Below, piece after piece: positions 7,572 to 16,717 of a stretch of DNA of 64,000 nt. A program made the translations under genes and the position numbers. Source of the DNA: JAWWPY01 sp033854735 (GTDB taxonomy: Bacteria; Actinomycetota; Actinomycetes; Streptosporangiales; Streptosporangiaceae); assembly GCA_033854735.1 (NCBI GenBank), contig JAWWPY010000439.1:7850-71849 (forward strand), written 5' to 3'. The notes under the pieces are model-generated. The model saw nothing but the letters and a program-made list of their open reading frames with translations, was not told the origin of the DNA and made no database searches. Positions within the stretch are counted from its first letter, which is position 1. Every line of letters starts with the position of its first letter.

Positions 7572-8755
7572 CCACTGAGCAGGTGACGGCTCCGCTGCAG
7601 GATCAGGAGCGTGGCCAGGTAGATGCCCGCGAGCAGGCTGTAGGGGACGATGTCCGACGTCGCCTGGGCCAGCGCACCGCTGCCGGCGGAAGCGACGGTC
7701 TGGCCGGTCGCCCAGGCGAGATTGACCAGCCCGAACGCCAGTCCCTGATTCAGGTCCAGCCGGTGCGCGCCCGCGCTGAGCAATGCGCTCGCGGGGGCGA
7801 AGAGGGTGCCGTAGGCGGGCATGCCCAGAATCAGCAGTGCTATCAGCCACGGCGCTGGCTCCAGTACTGGCGCCAGCAGGCTGACGACCACCGCCACCGA
7901 CAGCGAGAACCGGATCGGCACGAGGGCGCCGCGGCGGTCCGACAGCCGCCCGGCGAGCGGCGAGAGTCCGGCCTCGATCGCGGCGGAGGCCAGGAAGGTT
8001 GCTCCGATGATCAGCGCCGTGGCACCGAGGTGGCTGAGCCGCAGCGGCGCGAGCACATCCACCGCCCCGAACGCCATGCCCGCGAGCATCGTCAGCCACA
8101 GGCCGGTCGCGACCTGCCGGTCGTGTAGCGCGGGCCAGGCCGCCCGGAGGCGCTGCGGAACCTCTGGCCGGGGGCCCGGTGGAAGGGGCATCGCCAGGGC
8201 CACGGCCATGAGGGCGGCCCCGGCCACGGCCGCGGCGGCGAACGCCGGCCCTGTTCCCACCTGGCCGGCGACCGCGCCGACCACCGGGCCGAAGAGCGCT
8301 CCGCCGACCGCGGCCCCGATGGCCGTGCCCAGCAGTTCCCCGCGCCGCTCGGGCGGGGCGGCCGTCGCCAGCCAGGCCAGGCCCGCGGTCCAGGTGCACG
8401 CCCCGGCCAGGCCCTGAACGAAGCGCGCGGCATCCAGCACCACGGCGCCGGAGGCCCAGCCGAAGACGAGCGTCGAGACGCTCATCAGGGCCAAGCCGAG
8501 CAGCACCACCCGCCGGTCCCCGAGCCGGGCGGTCAGCAGCCCTCCCGGCAGCGCGCCGACCAGCGTGCCAAAGGGGTAGGCCGCGACCAGTACCCCGGCC
8601 CCGGACTTCGACAATCCGGCCAATTGCGTGTAATGCGGAAGCAGCGGGGTCAGCGCGGTGAAGAACATCGTGTCCACCAGCACCAGCGCGCACACGAAGG
8701 CCAGCAGCCCGCGTTCCGGGCGCGTCAGCGGTGCCCGGTCCGGTGCCTGCCTCAT
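7568..8755 (-). CDS. MFS transporter, drug-efflux type
   Basis: This 395-residue protein has about 12 hydrophobic segments and the two half-motifs of major facilitator antiporters: GGLLTARLGDRR (motif A, first half) and GRLSDRRG (second half). The long periplasmic loops of sugar symporters are absent, and the layout resembles multidrug or metabolite exporters. The ATG at 8755 is chosen because the 27 codons before it (open to 8836) look like non-coding Ala/Arg-rich sequence. It is convergent with the amine oxidase, so it is not in that operon. It has its own upstream region shared with the divergent gnd-like gene. Substrate unknown. Confidence 0.82.
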   Translation of the reverse strand: MRQAPDRAPLTRPERGLLAFVCALVLVDTMFFTALTPLLPHYTQLAGLSKSGAGVLVAAYPFGTLVGALPGGLLTARLGDRRVVLLGLALMSVSTLVFGWASGAVVLDAARFVQGLAGACTWTAGLAWLATAAPPERRGELLGTAIGAAVGGALFGPVVGAVAGQVGTGPAFAAAAVAGAALMAVALAMPLPPGPRPEVPQRLRAAWPALHDRQVATGLWLTMLAGMAFGAVDVLAPLRLSHLGATALIIGATFLASAAIEAGLSPLAGRLSDRRGALVPIRFSLSVAVVVSLLAPVLEPAPWLIALLILGMPAYGTLFAPASALLSAGAHRLDLNQGLAFGLVNLAWATGQTVASAGSGALAQATSDIVPYSLLAGIYLATLLILQRSRHLLSG

Positions 8756-9012
8756 CCTGACGACCCTCGCCTGTCTCGCGGGCGCCGCAGCCCGCAGCGT
8801 CGGCGCTCCCCCGCCCAATGATGCGCCGTCAGGCACTCAGAAGATCAAATTGTTTCAAGCCCGGCAAATCGGGCCGCCCGGGAGCCGCTATCCGGCCGTG
8901 GCCGTCGCGGCGATGATGGTCAGGTCGGCAGCATCGCATTGACCTGTACCTTTCACGCCTCCTCGAGCGCGGGCGCTAGCGTTGAGACACGCAGACTTCC
9001 GAGGAGTCACGG

Positions 9013-10455
9013 ATGACCCAGCAGCACAAGGCAGACATCGGCGTGACCGGGCTGGCCGTGATGGGCCGTAACCTGGCGCGGAACCTGGCCCGGCACGGGA
9101 ACGTCGTCGCGCTGCACAACCGCTCGCCCGAGCGCACCCGCAGCCTGGTCGAGCAGCACGGAGGCGAAGGCGCGTTCGTGGCCAGCGAGTCCATGAAGGA
9201 GTTCGTCGCCAGCCTCGCGCGGCCACGGGCGATCATCGCGATGGTCCAGGCGGGCCACGCCACCGACGCGGTGATCGAGGAGCTCGTGCCGCTGCTTGAC
9301 GAAGGCGACATCGTCGTCGACTGCGGCAACGCGCACTTCACCGATACCCGCAGGCGCGAGGCCGCCCTGCGGGAGGACGGGCTGCACTTCGTCGGCTGCG
9401 GCGTGTCGGGCGGTGAGGAGGGGGCACTCAACGGGCCGAGCATCATGCCCGGTGGGTCCACGGAGTCCTACGCGAAGCTCGGGCCGATCTTCGAGTCGAT
9501 CGCCGCGCAGGTCGACGGCACGCCGTGCTGCACGCATGTGGGGCCGGACGGGGCCGGCCACTTCGTCAAGATGGTGCACAACGGGATCGAGTACGCGGAC
9601 ATGCAGCTCATCGCCGAGGCGTACGACCTCCTGCGGGCCGGTCTCGGCGCGGCTCCCGCGCAGATCAGCCAGATCTTCCGCACCTGGAACGAGGGCGACC
9701 TGGACTCTTACCTCATCCAGATCACCGCGGACGTGCTGGCGCACGCCGACGCCGCCACCGGCCAGCCCTTCGTGGACATCGTGCTCGACCAGGCCGAGCA
9801 GAAGGGCACCGGCCGCTGGACCGTGCAGAGCGCGCTCGACCTGGGGGTCCCCATCACCGGCATCGCCGAGGCGACGTTCGCGCGGGCGCTGTCCGGTCAC
9901 GCCGACCAGCGCGAGGCGGCCAGGGCGGCCTTCGGCAGCGAGGTGAACTCGCTCGACATCGCCGATTCCGCGGCATTCACCGAGGACGTCCGGCGCGCGC
10001 TCTACGCGTCGAAGGTGGTGGCCTACGCACAGGGCTTCGACCACATCGCGGCGGGCAGCGCCGAGTACGGCTGGGACATCGACCGCGGCGCCATGGCGAC
10101 CATCTGGCGCGGCGGGTGCATCATCCGGGCCCGCTTCCTCGACCGCATCCGTGAGGCCTACGACGAAGACCCCGCCCTACCCAGCCTGCTGGTCGCGCCG
10201 TACTTCGCCGGGGCGGTCCGCGATGGGGTCGACAGCTGGCGACGGGTCGTGGCGCAGGCCGCGACGGCCGGCATCCCGACGCCCGCGTTCTCATCCTCCC
10301 TCGCCTACTACGACGGCCTGCGCGCGGAGCGGCTGCCCGCCGCCCTGATCCAGGGCCTGCGCGACTACTTCGGCGCCCACACGTATCACCGCGTCGACTC
10401 CGGTGGCAGCTTCCACACCGAGTGGGCCGGCGACCAGCAGGAACATCCCGCCTGA
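9013..10455 (+). CDS. gnd: 6-phosphogluconate dehydrogenase, decarboxylating
   Basis: This 480-residue protein is a full-length member of the oxidative pentose phosphate pathway enzyme that converts 6-phosphogluconate to ribulose 5-phosphate, CO2 and NADPH. It shows the dinucleotide fold start GVTGLAVMGRNLARNL (10-25), the substrate block GCGVSGGEEGALNGPSIMPG, and the catalytic lysine/asparagine stretch GHFVKMVHNGIEYADMQL. The C-terminal helical domain with the IWRGGCIIR motif and the tail are complete. The long form (about 470-480 residues) points to the NADP-dependent class. GAGGAG is placed eight bases before the ATG. No other pentose phosphate genes are beside it, so it appears to be transcribed alone. 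Confidence 0.96.
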   Translation: MTQQHKADIGVTGLAVMGRNLARNLARHGNVVALHNRSPERTRSLVEQHGGEGAFVASESMKEFVASLARPRAIIAMVQAGHATDAVIEELVPLLDEGDIVVDCGNAHFTDTRRREAALREDGLHFVGCGVSGGEEGALNGPSIMPGGSTESYAKLGPIFESIAAQVDGTPCCTHVGPDGAGHFVKMVHNGIEYADMQLIAEAYDLLRAGLGAAPAQISQIFRTWNEGDLDSYLIQITADVLAHADAATGQPFVDIVLDQAEQKGTGRWTVQSALDLGVPITGIAEATFARALSGHADQREAARAAFGSEVNSLDIADSAAFTEDVRRALYASKVVAYAQGFDHIAAGSAEYGWDIDRGAMATIWRGGCIIRARFLDRIREAYDEDPALPSLLVAPYFAGAVRDGVDSWRRVVAQAATAGIPTPAFSSSLAYYDGLRAERLPAALIQGLRDYFGAHTYHRVDSGGSFHTEWAGDQQEHPA

Positions 10456-10503
10456 GCTACACCCCAGCATGCGACACCAGCACGCCACCGTTTATGGAGA
10501 ATC

Positions 10504-11625
10504 ATGGTCGTCCCGCTCTACGGCCGCTGTATCGCGGCAGCTGTCGGCCTCCTGCTGATCGTGTTCTCCGGCGCGAGCGTGATCGGGACGCTGATGGTGC
10601 CGCGGCCGGCCGGCGGACGGCTCACGCCCTGGGTGGACCGCCTCGTGAACGGCTCGTTCCGGGTGCTGATCGGGCTGATCGGCGACTACAAGCGCCGCGA
10701 CCGGGTGCTCGCCAGTCAGGCCGCCGCGCTCCTGGTGTGCCAGCTGATCGCCTGGCTGGGCATTTTCTACGTCGGGTTCTCGCTGCTGCTGTGGCCATTC
10801 GTGCCGGCCGGGGTGACCCACGCGTTCGACACGGCAGGCCCCGCCCTGTGGTTCATCGGCAACTCGACCGTGCATGGCGCGGCCGAAAGCGCCATCCAGT
10901 ACTGTGCCGCGCTGACTGGCCTGGTCACGGTGACCCTGCAGATCGCCTACCTGCCGACCCTCTACTCGGCGTTCAACCGCCGGGAGACCGATGTCGCGCT
11001 GCTGAACGCGCGGGCCGGCGTCCCATCCTGGGGCCCGGAACTGCTGGCCAGGACCCACTACGCCCTCGGATCCGGCGCATCCACCGTCAACACGCTGCCC
11101 GACCTCTACCGCCAGTGGGAACGCTGGGCGGCCGACGTCGCGGAAAGTCACACGACGTACCTGCCGCTGGTCCGGTTCCGCTCGCCGAGGCCGCTGTCGT
11201 CCTGGGTCACCGCGCTGCTCGCGGTCCTGGACTCGGCCGCGCTGTACCTCGCGCTGTCCCCCAAGGCCGCGCCGACCGTCCCGGCCCGGCTCTGCCTGCG
11301 CGGCGGTTTCCAGTGCTTCAACGAGGTCGCCCGCGGGATGGGCATCAAGGTCCAGGAAATGCCCGATGCCAGCGAGGGCATCAGCCTCAGCTATGCGGAC
11401 TTCCTCGAGGCCGTCGAGCGTATGAAGTCGGTGGACTTCCCGGTCGAGCGCGATCCCGCCGACGCGTGGCCCGACTTCGTCGGCTGGCGGGTCAACTACG
11501 AACAGGCGGCCTATGCGGTCGCCCTGGCCGTGGACGCGGTCCCGGCGCTCTGGTCGGGGCCGCGCCGTCACCGAATCCCGGCCATTCCGCCGATCCGGCC
11601 GCCGCTGGGACGACCGCCCAAGTAA
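10504..11625 (+). CDS. Conserved actinobacterial membrane protein, ion-channel-like
   Basis: This 373-residue protein has hydrophobic segments near 8-30, 75-100 and 130-155, then a soluble C-terminal half. The order (helix, short re-entrant GPALWFIGNSTVHG segment, helix, then an 'FNRRETDVALLNARAG' block) resembles a two-helix channel pore followed by a cytosolic domain. No canonical potassium filter (TxGYG) is present, so ion conduction is a weak inference. GGAG six bases before the ATG supports the start. It lies 48 bp after gnd on the same strand but has no obvious functional link. I do not recognise a named family with confidence. Confidence 0.6.
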   Translation: MVVPLYGRCIAAAVGLLLIVFSGASVIGTLMVPRPAGGRLTPWVDRLVNGSFRVLIGLIGDYKRRDRVLASQAAALLVCQLIAWLGIFYVGFSLLLWPFVPAGVTHAFDTAGPALWFIGNSTVHGAAESAIQYCAALTGLVTVTLQIAYLPTLYSAFNRRETDVALLNARAGVPSWGPELLARTHYALGSGASTVNTLPDLYRQWERWAADVAESHTTYLPLVRFRSPRPLSSWVTALLAVLDSAALYLALSPKAAPTVPARLCLRGGFQCFNEVARGMGIKVQEMPDASEGISLSYADFLEAVERMKSVDFPVERDPADAWPDFVGWRVNYEQAAYAVALAVDAVPALWSGPRRHRIPAIPPIRPPLGRPPK

Positions 11626-11746
11626 CGCCCGCCGTCGTGGGCGGTCCCGGTCTCGTCCCTGCCCGGCATACTCGGCCCATGACCGCCGCTTAGCCGAGCT
11701 TCTGCGGGGCAGCCGTTCCAGGCAACAGATGAGGCCCGCTGAACAT

Positions 11747-11751
11747 GGAGG
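11747..11751 (+). promoter_or_regulatory. Ribosome binding site deciding the lipid kinase start
   Basis: GGAGG lies seven bases before the ATG at 11759. It fixes the start of the lipid kinase. The frame is open back to 11513 but overlaps the preceding gene without homology. Confidence 0.65.
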
Positions 11752-11758
11752 ACATGGC

Positions 11759-12661
11759 ATGCCAACGGTCGCGGTGGTGGCGCACGCTGACAAGAGCTTC
11801 GGCGGGGGCTTGCCTGAGCTCAGGACGGTGCTGGCCCAGGAGGGTTTTGCCGATCCACTCTGGTACGAGGTGGCCAAGAGCCGTCAAGCGCCCAAGTACG
11901 CTCGCCGCGCCCTGCGCCGCGGCGCTGACCTGCTGTTCGTCTGGGGCGGCGACGGGACGGTCCAGCGCTGCATCGACGCCGTGGCCGGGTCGGGGACTGC
12001 CCTCGCGATCCTGCCGGCTGGCACCGCGAACCTGCTGGCGGCCAACCTGCAGATTCCGGCCGACCTCGCCGGCGCGGTGCGCGTCGGGCTGCACGGAGAG
12101 CGCCGCCCGCTGGATACCGGCACGATGAACGGCGAGCACTTCGCGGTGATGGCCGGGGCCGGGTTCGATGCCCGCATGATCAACGAGGCCGACGGGGGGA
12201 TGAAGGACCGCATCGGCCGGGCCGCGTATCTCTACGCCGGGGCCAGGAACCTCAGTGGCGGCCGCGCGAAGGCCACCGTCACGGTGGACGGGCAGCGATT
12301 TTTCAAGGGCCGGATCTCGTGCGTCCTCGTGGGGAATGTGGGGAAGGTCCTCGGCGGGGTCGAGGCCTTCAGCGGAGCTCAGCCGGACGACGGACTCCTC
12401 GAACTCGGCGTAGTCACGGCCAAGAATCCGGTCGAATGGGCCCGGACCCTGGGGCGGGTCGCGCTGGGCAAGTCAGAGAAGTCGCCGTTCGTCCAGCTCA
12501 CACGGGGAAAGAAGTTCCGGATCCGGTTCGATCGGCCGTTGCTCTACGAGCTTGACGGTGGCACGCGCCCCGCTACCAGGGAGATGCGGATCAAGGTTCA
12601 TCCCGCCTCGATGACGATCTGCGTCCCGGCGCAGGCCGCGAACGAGTCCCCCGGCGCCTAG
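11759..12661 (+). CDS. DgkB/YegS-type lipid (diacylglycerol) kinase
   Basis: This 300-residue member of the diacylglycerol/sphingosine kinase-like family has the nucleotide motif GGDGTVQ (63-69) and ILPAGTANLLAANL (91-104). These correspond to the GGDGT and GTxNdfA motifs of DgkB/YegS. Family members phosphorylate lipids such as diacylglycerol at the membrane surface and use NAD-kinase-like folds. Length is typical. The next gene, 52 bp downstream on the same strand, is a phospholipase D-like protein, so the pair may act on the phosphatidic acid pool. That is an inference from adjacency. Confidence 0.86.
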   Translation: MPTVAVVAHADKSFGGGLPELRTVLAQEGFADPLWYEVAKSRQAPKYARRALRRGADLLFVWGGDGTVQRCIDAVAGSGTALAILPAGTANLLAANLQIPADLAGAVRVGLHGERRPLDTGTMNGEHFAVMAGAGFDARMINEADGGMKDRIGRAAYLYAGARNLSGGRAKATVTVDGQRFFKGRISCVLVGNVGKVLGGVEAFSGAQPDDGLLELGVVTAKNPVEWARTLGRVALGKSEKSPFVQLTRGKKFRIRFDRPLLYELDGGTRPATREMRIKVHPASMTICVPAQAANESPGA

Positions 12662-12713
12662 ATATGTCCTGGCGCCGCAGACGCGCCGGCCCGCAAGGTG
12701 CCACAATTCGGAC

Positions 12714-14375
12714 GTGCTTCCAGATTCGGTTGACTCGGAGGATGATCCGCTCGAGCAGGACGCTCCCGATCACGCGGTGGACGATCCGGCTATCGTGTCG
12801 TGGTTCCTCGGCGAGGGCGACCGGGCCAACCCCGCTACCGACCTCAGGGTCTTTACCACGGGGAACCTGGTCCAGCCGCTGGTCGACGGCCGCAGCTACT
12901 TCGCCCGGCTGTGCGCTGAGCTGAGCGCGACTGAGCCGGGTGACCAGGTGTACTTCCTGGATTTCCGGGGCGACCTGGACGAGCGCCTGGCCGGCCCGGG
13001 ATCAGAGATCGGCGAGGTGCTGGGCGCGGCAGCGCGCCGCAAGGTCCGGGTCTTCGGCCTGCTGTGGCGCTCACAGCCCAAGGTGGTGCAGCAGTCCGAG
13101 GAGGCCAACGCGGATTTTGTCCGGCAGGTCGACGAGGACGGCGGTCAGGTGCTGCTCGATGCCCGGACCCGCCGCGGGGGCAGCCACCACCAGAAGCTGG
13201 TCGTGGTGCGCCGTCCCGGCTATCCCGCGCGCGATGTCGCGTTCATCGGCGGGATCGACCTGGGTTACAGCCGTAATGACGACTCGGAGCACACCGGCGA
13301 CCCGCAGGTGATGGAGTTCCCCGACGCCTACGGCCCGCGGCCGCCCTGGCACGACATCCAGGCCGAGGTGAGTGGCCCGGCCGTGCACGATCTCGAGCAC
13401 ACCTTCCGGGAGCGCTGGTACGGCAGCAGCGTCCTTGACCTGCCCAGTCCACTCCGCCAGCTCTACGACCGCGCGTATCACATGGGTGCGATGACGAGCC
13501 GGCCTCTTCCGGAGCCGCTGGCCGCGGACGAGACCCGGCGGGGCCCGCACGCCGTCCAGGTGCTGCGCACCTACCCCGCCCGCGTCCGCCGGTACCCGTT
13601 CGCGCCGCTCGGGGAGCGGAGCATCGCGCACGCGTACCGGAAGGTGTTCACGCGGGCCCGCTGCCTGGTCTACCTAGAGGACCAGTACCTGTGGTCGAGG
13701 CCGGTCGCCCTCGTCATCGCCTCGGCCCTGCGGGACAACCCGGACCTGCATGTCATCGCGGTTGTGCCCCGGCATCCCGACAAGGACGGCGCGGTCACCC
13801 AGGTGCCTTCCGTGCTCGGCCAGCACGACGTGATGCGGGCCTGCGCCGCGGCGGGCGGCGAGCGTTTCGCCGTATTTGACCTGGAGAACCACCAGGGAAC
13901 ACCGGTGTACGTGCACGCCAAGGTGGTGGTGGTCGATGACGTGTGGGCGATGGTCGGGTCAGACAATCTCAACCGGAGGTCATGGAGCCACGACAGCGAG
14001 CTGTCGATCGCCGTGCTGGACTCGCAGCGGGATGCCCGGGAGCCCCGCGACCCGGCTGGCCTGGGGGACGGAGCGCGGACGTTCGCCCGGGACCTCCGCC
14101 TCAGGCTGTGGCGCGAGCACCTTGACCGGGGCGACGACGACGTGGCCGACCTGCTGGATCCGCGGGATGCCTTCGCGGCGTTCCGCCGGCAGGCCACCGA
14201 GCTCGCCGCATGGCACGAGGCGGGCGGCTCCGGATCCAGGCCCCCGGGCCGGGTGATGCCACATCGGCTCCGCAACCTCACAGCCGTGCAGCGGCTATGG
14301 GCCACGCCGCTGTACCGGATTGTCTATGACCCGGACGGGCGTCCGTTGCGGGACCGCATTCGCGGCCGGCTCTGA
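12714..14375 (+). CDS. Phospholipase D-family protein with two HKD regions
   Basis: This 553-residue protein is a PLD-superfamily enzyme. The second catalytic motif is complete: H401, K403 and D408 in HAKVVVVDD followed by VGSDNLNRRSW. The first motif is HHQKLVVVRRPG (H159, K161). It lacks the usual Asp four residues after the Lys and is extended before the VAFIGGIDL strand, a form I recall from actinobacterial PLD relatives. These proteins cleave phosphodiesters of phospholipids or act as cardiolipin-synthase-like transferases. The predicted start is GTG 12714 with no clear ribosome site, so the first 20 or so acidic residues are uncertain. No signal peptide is seen. Confidence 0.85.
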   Translation: MLPDSVDSEDDPLEQDAPDHAVDDPAIVSWFLGEGDRANPATDLRVFTTGNLVQPLVDGRSYFARLCAELSATEPGDQVYFLDFRGDLDERLAGPGSEIGEVLGAAARRKVRVFGLLWRSQPKVVQQSEEANADFVRQVDEDGGQVLLDARTRRGGSHHQKLVVVRRPGYPARDVAFIGGIDLGYSRNDDSEHTGDPQVMEFPDAYGPRPPWHDIQAEVSGPAVHDLEHTFRERWYGSSVLDLPSPLRQLYDRAYHMGAMTSRPLPEPLAADETRRGPHAVQVLRTYPARVRRYPFAPLGERSIAHAYRKVFTRARCLVYLEDQYLWSRPVALVIASALRDNPDLHVIAVVPRHPDKDGAVTQVPSVLGQHDVMRACAAAGGERFAVFDLENHQGTPVYVHAKVVVVDDVWAMVGSDNLNRRSWSHDSELSIAVLDSQRDAREPRDPAGLGDGARTFARDLRLRLWREHLDRGDDDVADLLDPRDAFAAFRRQATELAAWHEAGGSGSRPPGRVMPHRLRNLTAVQRLWATPLYRIVYDPDGRPLRDRIRGRL

Positions 14376-14395
14376 TCGGCGCGCTGAGCACTAGG

Positions 14396-15325
14396 GTGCT
14401 GAAGGTGACCGTGCCCCGGGTGGCTGTCGGCCCGCTGCCCCGCGACTCTGCCTGCCAGGCTATCCGCGCTGGCGGAGGCGAGCCGGCCGGCGTTGATGCG
14501 ACGGCCGACGCGCTGGTCTGGCTCGATTCCTCCGATCTGGACGGGCTGCGGCGCGCGCTCGCGGCCGCGAGCGCGGCGCGCTGGATCCAGCTGCCGATGG
14601 CCGGGGTGGAGCGAGTGGCCGACTCCGGGCTGCTCGATCCCCGGCGGACCTGGACCTCGGCGAAGGGCGCGTACGCCGAGCCGGTCGCCGAGCACGCCCT
14701 GGCCCTCGCCCTGGCCGGGCTGCGCTCGCTGCGCCGGCGCTTCGGTGCCCGCTCGTGGGGTGAGCCGGCCGGGGAGAGCCTGTACGACGAGCCGGTGACG
14801 ATCCTCGGCGGCGGCGGAATCGCGGCGAGCCTGCTGGAGCTGCTGGCCCCGTTCCGGGTCACGGCCACCGTGGTCCGCCGCAGCGCCGATCCGGTGCCCG
14901 GAGCGGCCAGCACGCTGCCGCAGGCCCGGCTGCACGAGGCGCTCACCGGCGCCCGGGTTGTCTTCCTGGCCCTGGCGCTCACGCCGGGCACCGAGAAGAT
15001 CATCGGTTCCGCCGAACTGGCCGCGATGCGGCCGGACGCCTGGCTGGTCAACGTGGCCCGCGGACGGCATGTCGATACCCGTGCGCTGGTGACCGCCCTG
15101 CGCAACGGCGCCATCGGCGGGGCGGCGCTCGACGTCACTGACCCGGAGCCGCTGCCCGATGGGCATCCGCTCTGGCCGCTGGAGAACTGCGTCATCACCC
15201 CGCACACCGCTGACACCCCGGAAATGACCGAGCGGCTGCTGGCCCGGCGCATTCAGGACAATGTCGCCAGGTTCGCCGCTGGCCAGGCGCTGAGCGGGCT
15301 CGTCGATCCGGCCGCGGGATACTGA
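14396..15325 (+). CDS. D-isomer-specific 2-hydroxyacid dehydrogenase
   Basis: This 309-residue NAD(P)-dependent dehydrogenase has the nucleotide motif VTILGGGGIA, then the catalytic Arg in NVARGRHVDT, Glu in DVTDPEPLPDGHPLW and His in VITPHTAD. This is the Arg-Glu-His triad of the family (phosphoglycerate, glyoxylate/hydroxypyruvate reductases and others). The N-terminal substrate domain is short and divergent. Start is GTG 14396 or GTG 14405; no strong ribosome site distinguishes them. It lies 20 bp after the PLD gene but shows no clear metabolic link. Specific substrate unknown. Confidence 0.88.
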   Translation: MLKVTVPRVAVGPLPRDSACQAIRAGGGEPAGVDATADALVWLDSSDLDGLRRALAAASAARWIQLPMAGVERVADSGLLDPRRTWTSAKGAYAEPVAEHALALALAGLRSLRRRFGARSWGEPAGESLYDEPVTILGGGGIAASLLELLAPFRVTATVVRRSADPVPGAASTLPQARLHEALTGARVVFLALALTPGTEKIIGSAELAAMRPDAWLVNVARGRHVDTRALVTALRNGAIGGAALDVTDPEPLPDGHPLWPLENCVITPHTADTPEMTERLLARRIQDNVARFAAGQALSGLVDPAAGY

Positions 15326-15378
15326 GCCGGAGATCAGCGCCCCAGATCCGCACTCATCAGCCGACGTGGAGCGAACAG

Positions 15379-16086
15379 ATGGCTGTATCCCCACAGGACG
15401 TCCGCCAGGCCTTGACCGAGCTGGGCAAACTGCGCTTCGGCGAGATGCGTGTCGAAGATGCGTTGCATGAGATCGTGCAGACCACTCACGCGATCTTTGA
15501 CGTAGACGGCGCGGGCTTGATGCTCGCTGATGCCAATCACCAGCTGCACAACGTCGCGGTCTCGGACGAGCGGCTCGGACATCTGGAGGACCTGCAGATA
15601 CGGCACCAGGAAGGCCCCTGCATCTCCGCGTTTGACGAGAAGGAGCTGGTCGGGGCCCCGGATCTGACCCAGGAGACCCGATGGCCGCTCTTCAGCCGGG
15701 CGGCTGTGGCTCAGGGGGTGCGCGCCGTGCTGGCCAGCCCCCTGCCGTACAACCAGGACGCCGTGGGTGTCGTCGCGGTGCTGTCCGACGACCCCCATCC
15801 CTGGTCTCCCGAAGGTGAGCTGGCCCTGCTCGCGTTCACCGACCTTGCTGCCCTGCTGATCGCGAGCATGATGCAGGGCGAGCAGCAGTCTGAACTAGCG
15901 GCGCAGCTGCAGGGCGCGCTGAACTCCCGGGCCGTCATCGAGCAGGCCAAAGGGGTCCTGATCGGGCAGCACGGACTGTCGGCCCAGGCGGCCTACGTTC
16001 AGCTGCGCGATCAGGCGCGGGCGCAGCGCCGCAAGCTGGTCGCGGTCTCCGCCGAACTCGTGCGGAGCGCGTCACACGGCGGCTGA
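15379..16086 (+). CDS. GAF and ANTAR domain protein (RNA-binding antiterminator type)
   Basis: This 235-residue protein has a GAF sensor domain (about 10-160) followed by a C-terminal ANTAR domain (about 170-230): the LNSRAVIEQAKGVLIGQHG block and the A-Y-x-x-L-R-x-x-A helix are clear. ANTAR proteins bind paired RNA hairpins and prevent transcription termination. The GAF part senses a small ligand or redox state, and no cofactor-binding residues can be assigned. GGAG eight bases before the ATG supports the start. The next gene, a STAS protein, is also regulatory, and similar pairs are common in actinobacteria. Confidence 0.93.
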   Translation: MAVSPQDVRQALTELGKLRFGEMRVEDALHEIVQTTHAIFDVDGAGLMLADANHQLHNVAVSDERLGHLEDLQIRHQEGPCISAFDEKELVGAPDLTQETRWPLFSRAAVAQGVRAVLASPLPYNQDAVGVVAVLSDDPHPWSPEGELALLAFTDLAALLIASMMQGEQQSELAAQLQGALNSRAVIEQAKGVLIGQHGLSAQAAYVQLRDQARAQRRKLVAVSAELVRSASHGG

Positions 16087-16263
16087 TGGCTTGAATCCGG
16101 CCCGGCGTCCGGCATACTGGGAAGGTCGTCACGACACCGCCCAGACTCATGCGGTTGTCCGTAACGTCGATGTTCGTCATCGCGTCTCTCCGACGTCGCG
16201 TCCGAGAGGCCCCTTCTGGCAGCAGTCGGCGAGGCCGTCCCCCGCTGCTGACCGGGAGATCTC

Positions 16264-16611
16264 ATGGTCACCCTTGGACCCGTCTACGACGACGGCGTGC
16301 TCCGGATGACCCTGGCAGGCAGTCCGCCGGTCCTGGTCATTGACGGCGAGATTGACGAGGACACCTACCCTGCCCTCGTGCAGAGGCTGGGAGAGCTCAT
16401 GGGTCCGGCCGAGATTCATCTCAACCTGGCCGGCGTGCAGTACTGCGACCTGGCCGGGCTGCGGGCCATGGTCCTGCTGACCGGCGCCAGCCCGGGCGGC
16501 CGCGGCCGGCGCGTCGTCCTGCACGAGGTTCCCCCGCACCTGCAGGCCATGCTGGGCATCGTCGGCTGGGACTCGACGCCGGGGCTCGTCCTGGCCGACC
16601 TGCCCAGCTGA
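16264..16611 (+). CDS. STAS-domain protein (anti-sigma antagonist-like) without phosphorylatable serine
   Basis: This 115-residue protein is a single STAS domain: VLVIDGEIDEDTYPAL, then IHLNLAGVQYCDLAGLRAM. In SpoIIAA-type antagonists the loop reads D-S-S-G-L and the second serine is phosphorylated by the anti-sigma kinase. Here residues 62-66 are D-L-A-G-L, so the phosphorylation site is missing. The protein may act as a constitutive partner or scaffold. It follows the GAF-ANTAR gene after 177 bp, so it probably has its own promoter. No sigma factor or kinase is adjacent. Confidence 0.85.
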   Translation: MVTLGPVYDDGVLRMTLAGSPPVLVIDGEIDEDTYPALVQRLGELMGPAEIHLNLAGVQYCDLAGLRAMVLLTGASPGGRGRRVVLHEVPPHLQAMLGIVGWDSTPGLVLADLPS

Positions 16612-16717
16612 ACGAGCACACCCGGGTCAGCGGGTCAGCCGGGCCGCCAGTCTGCCGCCAGCCCCATCGCCGGGGCCTGCCAGTTAGAGCCGGCGTGGCG
16701 ATCCGCGCCAGCGCTAC

